From Holothuria scabra (lineage: Eukaryota > Echinodermata > Holothuroidea > Aspidochirotida > Holothuriidae), in NCBI GenBank assembly GCA_037179385.1, contig CM074181.1, positions 51,966,297 to 52,030,296 of the forward strand: a stretch of 64,000 nucleotides of DNA, in the 5' to 3' direction. Made by a program: the position numbers and the translations under genes. Positions 56,721-64,000 of this stretch are shown here, in pieces (the stretch's first letter is position 1; every line of letters begins with the position of its first letter). Under the pieces are notes generated by a model. That model did not search any database and was not told where the DNA came from. It saw only the letters and a program-made list of their open reading frames with translations.

Positions 56721-57010
56721 AGTGTACCTCAAGTAAAAATATTCAAAAATATATATTTAAGAGCACAAAAAATGAATCATCACAGTCTAACTCCCATCTT
56801 CATAGGACATTCCTGAGCTGAGGTATAAAATGTTGAAGTTTATTACCTCACCTTAAAATGCTATATTGTGCAATAATTTGTGATGTAATTGTTGTTCTAC
56901 TCAAGTTACAATCTTTTCATTTCTTTTTTTTTCTGAAAGTTACTGCACCCAGTACCAAGGTGTGATAGCACTCTTACTCTCACGGGGTGATGTAATTATG
57001 CCCTTTCCAG
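56721..57010 (+). mobile_element. Family E arm (left)
   Basis: AGTGTACCTCAAGTAAAAAT, ATATATATTTAAGAGCAC, CTCCCATCTTCATAGGACA and the GTACCAAGGTGTGATAGCAC block match 51865-52200. The opposite arm is not adjacent; a right arm in the proper inverse orientation lies at 59880-60145. Confidence 0.75.
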
Positions 57011-59879
57011 CCAGTCCTCACAGCCACCAAAAGTCGCTTCTTTTCTAATTTGAGTATGCATGACGTCACAGCCTTTGCATATATAATTAGCAAAAACTAA
57101 CTGTTTTCAAATCCAAATTTCGACATGAAAAACACATAATCTTACAAAATCATCATTAAAATTAATAGAGAACACAATTTCCGATAGTTGCGCAACATTT
57201 TTGAAGTATTTTATACACAAAGCAATGAATTTGAGATGATTTTTTGAACTCTTAAAAACAGTTTTCATTCTGTCGGAAAATCTGTTTTTTCTCGAAAACG
57301 AGTTTTTTGGCACGGTATGCCAGAGAGAGGGTACATCAGAAATTTCCCTATCCACCTAAAAAATCTAACATTACCATGAAATATTTCTGAATACGGTCAG
57401 GTATTCGCAAAGTTTAGAGCAGGTATTGACACTGCCTTGCAACGTACGTATAAAAGCCCAATTTCCCGTACTGAGGTGTCTGCATTAGTTGTGCGAAAAT
57501 GGAACTACACCGAGCGAGAAAATATCCTCCACATAAGTATTAATCAAACCTCGTCGAGTCTTCCTTTATGTTTGGTTTACATATATATAGCAGTAAAATT
57601 ACATTGAGAGTCAATTTTTGAAAACCTTGTAACGATTAAGTGGCTACCGATGCAAGGGTTATAGTGACTGTATCTTAAGTACGTTAGTACCTTGAGTCGA
57701 TCACCACAGTGTAATACAACGTACGACACGATGTACAACACCTATTAATTGACCGACATGGTAACCTTTTGACATATATGGCCATACACTTTGCAGGTTA
57801 CCATATTATACAATCAGTAAATTTGTTGTTGTACTAGACTCATAAATTATTGCAAAAAATAACATGACAGAAAAATTGTGGCATTAAACCAGACAATAAA
57901 GAGGTAAAATGGAGGGATATTGGAATGTATAGCTCTCTTATAAGGCTTGTTAGTGAACTCTGGGGTAATTAACGCTATACAGTCAGTCCTTATCCTTAGG
58001 TGGTTAGGTCGAAGAAATGAAGATCAGAAACACTTTGTTTAGTAATATAAGTTGTGAACAGCATGTGGAGGTGGGTCTTAAGTTTTTTTAGGGAACTGGG
58101 TACTCAGTACACAACCCCCACCCCCATGCACAACTGGAAGCATATCAACTGAGAGTCCTAGGTAACAACAGGCCATCAAGTTAATTCAGGTTATTGACAA
58201 AAATTTTGACTGTAATATGCCATTACTATGGGGCAATTGCTACAATATTCATCTCTTCTCTGCTCAGTTAGTGGTGTAAAATGACAACAGTTTATACTTC
58301 AAATGAGAAGGCAGTCTCAGAAGAACATATGAGATTTCATCCACCAGAATTAACAGCTGATGATACAGGACACAAGTGCACAACCAAAATTCTTAAGTCA
58401 GTAAATTGGCATTTTGCTTGTGTAGAGAAAAATTGTCCTGTAGGCTAGTACACTGACTCAGAATCCCATTTGTGGCATTATACAAGAAAAGGGTATAGCA
58501 ATGCAAGCTCTAATCTTGACCTTAACCCCCAAATGGGCCTAGAGCACTAGTAAGTAGTACTGGTGTGCTATAGTATAACTAGCAATTACATTTCAACAGG
58601 AACAGGCTGAGAACTAAGGTACAATTTATTCATTTGTGTAGAAATATGATTCAGTATAACAGTACAAAAATACGGTAAGTAAGAAAACTGAGAACAATGG
58701 CCGAGGCAAAAAAATAAACAAAAAAATCCTGAAACTGATGGAGCTATAGGTGCGCATTCCATATACAGCTCTAAGTATATTCCTCAAGTCATTTTCCTTT
58801 TGAAAATTCTTGACTTTGTCTTGTAAAACCATATGAAAGAACCGACAGGCTGGTAAAGTGTATGTGTAAATAAATGGCTATATCAATTATTTCATATAGC
58901 CTGCAATACCTGTAAGTCTAACACTAATTTGCTTATTTTGGTTCTTCATCTTCATCGTTGGTACTGTACCTTGCTCCGATTCAACTCAGAAGGTGCATAT
59001 GACACAATAATTATGTGCTACAGGCCTCTTAAAATTTCTACAAGCTTTTTTCTGGAATGGAAACTCCCTCATACAGCAAGCAAGCACTAGTAAAGTAGTA
59101 TCTGTGTGATGATCACAGATCATCAGTACACATTCATACATTCACTATATACCATAGTGTGCAGTTTTAGCATGCATAGGCCAAGGCCTAGTATAGGCTA
59201 GGCCTGTCTGTAAAATTTTTAATGTTATTTGTTAGTGGTTTAAAACCTTTAAAGGGCCTACAATATGTTAGTCATATTAAAATTCATTTATTACTTGGCA
59301 TAATGACTAAAATAGTATCCTACTAGTTAGCAGCCTAGAATCAAAAGACAATGACAATAGTTTACCATATGTTAACCATAACGTGACCGCCTTGTGCGAT
59401 GCTCTACGTGGCCAAAAAGTGCAAAATTCCAACTTGCAAAAATGTTCATTGCGACTATTTTGTTGTTTTGCTTGTAGTGTAATAGGTATCAGTAGTTAGC
59501 TTTATGTCTCAAACACTCGATTTTGGAAGTTTTACACCCCAATGATCCTGAATACGGTCAGGTATTCGCAAAATTTGAGGCAAGTCAAAAAAACCCACCA
59601 AAAGTTGACCTGTTTTTGATGGAAAATTTCTCTGTGAAATTGCAAAAGAAACAATACCTCACGATATTTTTAGTAAAGAAAAGACTTTAGGATTTCAAAT
59701 GACCAAGGATACAACAACAAGGAATGCCTTTTTATGCATTATTCAGAAGCTTGAAGTTCCCCCAGCATGTTAGGTACCTATTCTGCGAAACTCATGATTT
59801 TCTCTTGTGGGCGGAGTTTCCATTTTAGAGGATGACGTCACAAGCCTCATTAACGCTTACAGCGAGGCTGGACTGTTTC
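57011..59879. other. Stretch between two E arms; no gene recognised
   Basis: CRE palindromes TGACGTCA lie at 57061-57068 and 59833-59840, near both arms. GAATACGGTCAGGTATTCGCAAA-like copies lie at 57391 and 59549 in direct orientation. A TATA-like GTATAAAAGCC at about 57447, followed by an ATG at 57499, could be a promoter but opens only a 14-codon frame. An 82-codon minus frame (57107-57355) has no recognised domain. Confidence 0.4.
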
Positions 59880-60145
59880 TGTGCCACATTCTCCCCAAGC
59901 CAGCAGGAAGTGTTCAAGGTCATAAAAACATTTTTAAATTTAAAGGGAAACAAAGCAGGTAATGAGAGTTGTACAACAAGAAAGTCTAAAATAATTGTGC
60001 AATGGACCACTTTGTTTTAAGTGAATAAACTTCAACATTTGATATCTCAGCTTAGGAATGTCCTATGAAGATGGGAGTTGGACTGTTATAAGTTGTTTCA
60101 TTCTCTTAAATATATATTTTTGATCTTTTTTGCTTGAGGTACACT
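59880..60145 (-). mobile_element. Family E arm (right)
   Basis: GATATCTCAGCTTAGGAATG, ATGAAGATGGGAGTTGGACTG and GCTTGAGGTACACT match the right arm of 51865-52429, and TTAA follows at 60146-60149. Confidence 0.75.
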
Positions 60146-60190
60146 TTAAGAGTGGACTGGTGTAATGTACCTATGCCCATGTGCACACAG

Positions 60191-60318
60191 GTGAATGGTT
60201 GTCATGGCACAATTGACCTTGTGACCCAGCCAGAAGTGCCAAATTTCCCACATGTTCCATTGTCAAACTTGAAGAGAGAACTTTGCTATGTCCAGTATCT
60301 CAACCGTCTCGATATCAG
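60191..60318 (+). CDS. Weak exon candidate
   Basis: The frame VNGCHGTIDLVTQPEVPNF... through LNRLDIR lies between an acceptor-like CATGTGCACACAG and a donor-like TCAG|GTCACT. Length 128 is not a multiple of three, which is allowed for an internal exon. No domain is recognised and no partner exon is seen. It follows just after the E arm. Chance remains likely. Confidence 0.15.
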
Positions 60319-60660
60319 GTCACTGGATTTTATTAAAGCGATTGTTCCAATGGTAATAAAATCATGGAAGCTAGAAATTGTTTGCATCCAATCAGTTACA
60401 ACACATGTATTAGTATTTTCTTAACAAAGCCTACCAAAAGTGAGTTCCCACAGAGAAAATGGGCAGTATCCATGGATGCGTTGCACCCATTTTTGAAATG
60501 CTGCAACTTGAATAAGAGTTGTGAATTTTGAAGAATTCATTATAAGGGGATAAATGTTCAAGTCTATCATGCCTCCATTCTATCTACAGTGGATGGGCAT
60601 GCAGTAAAAGCGAGACAACTCTTGTGTTCCGTTTTGGAAAGAATCATCCAGCCTACACAG
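60319..60660. other. No gene recognised
   Basis: Ordinary AT-rich sequence. Confidence 0.5.
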
Positions 60661-60866
60661 CCCATAGGATTTCACAGGGACAATTGTTTCCCAAGGTGTG
60701 GTGGTCCTGTGGTCGTGAAATAAAGGAACCCAAAATTGGTTTCTACTGCCAATCAGTTACCACCACCCCCAAATTTTAACAGTAAACCAAGTGGGTTCCA
60801 ATGGACAACCATGGTGAGAAGTCACAGATACTATACCGCAAATGGGTCCCCATCATTTCCTATAGT
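60661..60866. mobile_element. Family O short inverted-repeat element
   Basis: AGGATTTCACAGGGACAATTG at the left, AAATGGGTCCCCATCATTTCC at the right. Shares GTGGTGGTCCT and AAGTGGGTTCC with 46678-46872. Confidence 0.65.
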
Positions 60867-61209
60867 CCTATAGAGTGCATGTCCGCTGAGTTTGGATGGG
60901 AAAGACAAAATGTTGTCTTCCCATAGTCTGTCATTTTTTAAAACAAGAACCTGTAGTGTTGGTGACATTTTTTACATGGTTGCATGCTAAACTGAAAATG
61001 ACTGAGCATGCGTGGTTCGTTGTCTTCTTTGCAGGAAAATATCGTCTGCTAAGTCTGCTCTTTTGGGAGAAGGACTGGTAAACTGCAATGGCAGTTTATG
61101 AATTTATGTAATCAACAAAACTTACCTGTTGTTTGTGAATCTACGACCTCCATTACAGTACCTCACCTGTTTCACAAATGGACTGTTCCATTTACCATGG
61201 AATACTCTC

Positions 61210-61331
61210 TGGCCATGTCTTCTGTAGGTAGACTATGCCTTAATAGGAAACATCCCTGAACATGTACCCTTGTTTAATGCACCTAAGGAGTTCCTATTAC
61301 AGTATAGCACCACCTACAGAAGACATTGCCA
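61210..61331. repeat. Fold-back inverted repeat, ~47-bp arms
   Basis: TGGCCATGTCTTCTGTAGGT...TAATAGGAA (61210-61257) is the imperfect reverse complement of TTCCTATTACAGTATAGC...ACAGAAGACATTGCCA (61286-61331) around a 28-base spacer. Confidence 0.7.
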
Positions 61332-61377
61332 GTGAAGTAGATTTCCAGCGAAGTAGATTTCTGCACATGGGTGCATT

Positions 61378-61625
61378 TCTGATGAAAGAATGTCTTTAGT
61401 CCACTGGGCCTCCAATTTTGAGTGGAGGTTAAGAAGCCAATTGTAAAAATTAATGTTGTCCTGCTGTGCAACACAATATAAATAGGTGTGCATTTGTGCA
61501 TTTTCTTAAAGAATATCTTTGTCCACTGACTGGGCTTCCACTTTTGGGTAGAGATATAGTCACAGGAACTGTTTAGGAATTTGCATTATTTTGCAACACA
61601 TTAAAATGTGTGTCCTTGTGTGGCC
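61378..61625 (+). repeat. Two-copy tandem duplication, ~123-bp unit
   Basis: AGAATGTCTTTAGTCCACTG...GTGCATTTGTG is followed directly by AGAATATCTTTGTCCACTG...GTGTCCTTGTG. The copies are diverged by about a quarter of positions. Confidence 0.55.
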
Positions 61626-62846
61626 TGGGGTGGGGTACACTAGTACAACATTACACGGATTGACAGGGGTTGATGTTATTCCACACTGTTATTGTATGGT
61701 ACCCTGCAAGCACACACACTTACAGCACTGTGGTTAATTATTAACAGCTGAGCACAAAGCAATAAGAAAAGATGATACTTTTCAACCAAAGATTACTGTT
61801 TTTAAACCAATTCTTTGATGAAAGTTGTCATTGTTTGAAAGAGGCTGACCTTGATCAAGACTTCTATCTAAATTAGAAGCTTTAACAGAGGTAATAAGCC
61901 TATGTTTTGTTTGGTTTAAATGATTTTGTGTTCAACGTAGCATTGCAAAGATTGAGTCTTTGAGCACTGCGTACCTCAGGAATAGACCAATTGTGATGAA
62001 TATTAAGGTAATCAAGTTTTCAGCTCATTTGGAATTTCGAACCATTGCCGGCAGCCTCTGAGGGGCGGCAGCCTAAAGGGGGCTGCAGCCACAGAGGCAC
62101 TATGCAGGCTATGCCTAGCATGGCAAGGCCTTTAGCTACAGTAAGCTAATGGTCCAGCTTCAGGACCTGAGCTATCACTGCTAGCCTACCTGCTCAGCTC
62201 AAGTCTCTAAGAATAAAGTTCACTGTCTAAAGTTCGGCCTATGCTAGAACAGAACATAGCAATTGGTGCCTACTCCCTGGCCATATTGTGCAAAAGAGAT
62301 CCTTATTTTATTGGCTTTGAAGCATTTCCACATTTTGATGACTGCTTTCATGGGACAATTTTCATGAATTCAGAACAGGATTTCACAATGCCACAATTGC
62401 AATTTACAAAATTTAAAGTCATTTCTGAGTTTTTACCTCTCTGAAGTAATAACTTCTTGCACACATTTTCCGTGCAAAGTCCAAAAGATTTACAAAGATA
62501 TATGTGATACTTTACACTTACACTCATATGACTGAATCAGCATGCCAAAAGCTCAATCCCTGTAATAAACTTAACGTAGTCAGTTCCAAATTTCCCCTTT
62601 CTAATACCCTCAATTTGAAGAATGAGTGGTCAAGAAAGCCAAATGCTGAGAACACACATCCCAAATTTTCAGACCTTTTTAGAGGTTTCAATTCATCAAG
62701 AATAGTTGCAATAGTTGAACAGGATTTGGAAAAGGTAATTTATGATAGCAAATTAACATTTTAGGTCCTGCCTTTGCTACAAGAAAGAAAATAATTTTGA
62801 CCGACATACCTAGCCTAGGCCTACGTTTGTGCTGTTGAAGACCAGC
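61626..62846. other. No gene recognised apart from the dispersed repeat at 62045
   Basis: An 86-codon plus frame at 62504-62764 has a balanced, charged composition (NEWSRKPNAENTHPKFSDLF) but no recognised domain or clear splice sites. Confidence 0.35.
62045..62118 (-). repeat. Dispersed repeat, partner of 1508-1570
   Basis: GCAGCCTCTGAGGGGCGGC, CCTAAAGGGGGCTGC and CACAGAGGCACTATGCAGGC are the reverse complement of the first copy. Confidence 0.65.
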
Positions 62847-62872
62847 ATGGCAGCAACCGTGGAATCACAGGA
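62847..62872 (+). CDS. Possible first coding exon (start of an off-window gene)
   Basis: ATG at 62847 has A at -3 and G at +4, a good translation-start context. It opens MAATVESQ and reaches a consensus donor, GA|GTAAGG (GT at 62873), after 26 bases. A short alanine-starting N-terminus followed by a GTAAGG donor is typical of metazoan first coding exons. The CpG-richer stretch from 63400 could be the rest of the promoter region or of the first intron. There is no downstream exon that I can recognise, so this rests on start context and donor alone. Confidence 0.25.
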
Positions 62873-63025
62873 GTAAGGACTGGCCTAGGCTATGTATAGG
62901 GAGCAATTATGCGACCATCCACACATAGTCCTTTACTGAGGACTAGACACAAGCTCTGGACTAGCTAGCTTAACCCCTTCATGATGAGCCTAGCTAACAT
63001 TTGGCCTAGTACTAGTAGCCCTTGA

Positions 63026-63088
63026 ACGTTACATGGCCTAAGCTCATTACACTCATGTGGAGTGTAATGAGCTTAGGCCATGTAACGT
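63026..63088. repeat. Perfect 29-bp-stem palindrome
   Basis: 63026-63054 (ACGTTACATGGCCTAAGCTC...) is the exact reverse complement of 63060-63088, with the 5-base loop ATGTG. The right arm is the first unit of the adjacent tandem array, so the left arm is an inverted copy of that unit. Confidence 0.9.
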
Positions 63089-63220
63089 AACACACAGCCC
63101 TGTTCAAGGCCATGTGGAGTGTAATGAACTTAGGCCATGTAACGTAACACACAGCCCTGTTCAAGGCCATGTGGAGTGTAATGAACTTAGGCCATGTAAC
63201 GTAACACACAGTCCTGTTCA
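63054..63220 (+). repeat. 57-bp tandem repeat, three copies
   Basis: CATGTGGAGTGTAATGA starts units at 63054, 63111 and 63168. Because 57 is a multiple of three, the minus strand stays open and encodes a 19-residue repeat; this looks coincidental, not coding. Confidence 0.9.
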
Positions 63221-63225
63221 AGGGC

Positions 63226-63266
63226 TAGCCTAGGCCTAGCCTAGGCCTAGGCCTAAGTTAGGCCCA
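63226..63266. repeat. (CCTAGG/AGGCCT)n simple repeat
   Basis: CTAGCCTAGGCCTAGCCTAGG and following AGGCCT steps, self-complementary throughout. Similar shorter runs lie at about 59190 and 62815. Confidence 0.8.
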
Positions 63267-63269
63267 TCA

Positions 63270-64000
63270 GTATCACTCTGTACACAAGTAACTTTACTGT
63301 TGGCTAAATTGAACAGAATTGAGGGTGAGACTCACATTCACAAGAACAAGTGATCGCTTGAAGCCTCTGTTTCCTCCCAGCTTTTCCTGTAACAAATGTC
63401 AGTTGAATGGATACAGGCCTAATTTACGAATACGACCTCCAACATCAACGTACAACTTTCGATGGCCAACCAGTAACTTAGGCCTACGTTATGAGCCTGG
63501 TAGTGGTACGGTTAACGCGGTTTTAGGTGTATTTATTAGCTTTCGGCGACAGGTGCATGATGTAGACTGCTGGGCGGCCGGCTGTTGCCATCTATCGTGC
63601 AATACACATTCCGGTTTACACAACAACTTCGCAGCAAGCGCCAGCGCACGAATCGAACTCAGTGTATTCAGCATGCAGCCAGGAATACATCTTCTTTAGT
63701 CAGGTACATACATACATCTTCAGTTATGCTGGAGAAAAATAAGGTGGCAGTATACAAAATTACTTGGTTTGTGTCAGCCGTAGCCAGAAAAACAAAACAT
63801 TTCGTTGATGGAGTGGGCCAGTAATCATGTAAATCCATGACACCGCGCCTCCTTGCTCCAAGTTCTTCCATGGCTGTGGGCTGCGGCAGAATATAATTAA
63901 ACTGGTTTCATTGTAGTGATTAAATTTGTCGTTTGTTTACAGGGTTTGGACTACAGGGCATCTTATGGGGGCCTTGGTTCTCCTTTGCGGTTTAACCTGT
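63270..64000. other. CpG-richer edge region, possible promoter or gene start
   Basis: The stretch 63420-63670 is noticeably richer in CpG than the rest of the window. On the minus strand an ATG at 63869-63871 with context ACAGCC-ATGG opens 67 codons (MEELGARRRGVMDLHDYWPT...), and on the plus strand a donor-like TCAG|GTACAT lies at about 63702. No domain is recognised in either direction. The right half beyond 63880 is unremarkable. Confidence 0.25.

Noticed and set aside
57440..57545. TATA-box-containing promoter with an ATG about 50 bases downstream
   Set aside because: The frame ends after 14 codons, and the stretch lies between two mobile-element arms. Support is too weak for a promoter call.
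63012..63221. Minus-strand frame with a 19-residue repeat
   Set aside because: The 57-bp unit happens to be a multiple of three. With only three near-identical units plus an inverted arm, there is no sign of coding selection.
63319..63699. 126-codon frame at the right edge
   Set aside because: It is open because of local CpG-rich composition; the peptide has no domain and no plausible conserved core. I kept only a general note about a possible gene edge.

Overview
The window looks like AT-rich, gene-poor nuclear DNA from a eukaryote. It has no compact operon-like gene layout, no rRNA gene and no intact tRNA gene. I recognise no complete protein-coding gene, and most open frames look like chance frames or repeat shadows. 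The repeat types (tRNA-derived SINEs, many MITEs, and tandem-core elements that end in a CA microsatellite plus a hairpin) suggest a marine invertebrate. An echinoderm or related deuterostome is my best guess, but this is inference from repeat style and not a sequence match.

The best-supported content is mobile DNA. I grouped it into families by comparing copies within the window. A is a ~310 bp MITE with TTAA-type ends (5 copies). B is a tRNA-derived SINE (9 copies or pieces). C is a ~365 bp MITE (3 copies). D is a ~265 bp MITE (9 listed copies or pieces). E is a TTAA element with long inverted arms. F is a dispersed repeat (2 copies). H is a MITE (2 copies). J, K and O are paired short inverted-repeat elements. 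Q is a fold-back element (3 copies or arms). Four hAT-like elements (6.0-7.6, 27.5-27.9, 45.6-45.8 and 52.8-53.2 kb) have 8-bp target duplications, two of them perfect. A piggyBac-type MITE lies at 34.96-35.21 kb. A non-LTR retrotransposon reverse transcriptase tail lies at 16.6-16.8 kb.

The most striking structures are three related tandem-core elements at 21.5-25.0 kb (two, one nested inside the other) and 48.7-50.5 kb. Each has a short 5' hairpin, an arm of ~145-155 bp units, a CA microsatellite and a terminal 3' hairpin whose right arm is complementary to the 5' subterminal sequence. This resembles Helentron-associated (HINE) or pearl/Tsp-like elements. The units carry 16 perfect copies of a DR1 nuclear-receptor site (TGACCTTTGACCT). 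The nested copy can be compared with an intact unit that serves as an empty site, and it shows insertion without a target duplication.

Layout: 0-5.8 kb is repeats and a tetranucleotide array; 6.0-7.6 kb is a hAT-like element; 9-20 kb is scattered MITEs; 21.5-25 kb is the nested tandem-core element; 26-36 kb is dense SINE/MITE mosaic with nested insertions; 36-45 kb is relatively repeat-poor and holds the best exon candidate (39.0-39.25 kb, minus strand) and two weaker open frames; 45.6-53.2 kb is repeats again; 56.7-60.1 kb may be one long E-family element; 62.8-64 kb has a possible first coding exon, a perfect long palindrome and a CpG-richer stretch that may be the edge of a gene.

All coding calls here are weak. 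Transcript or protein comparison would decide them.
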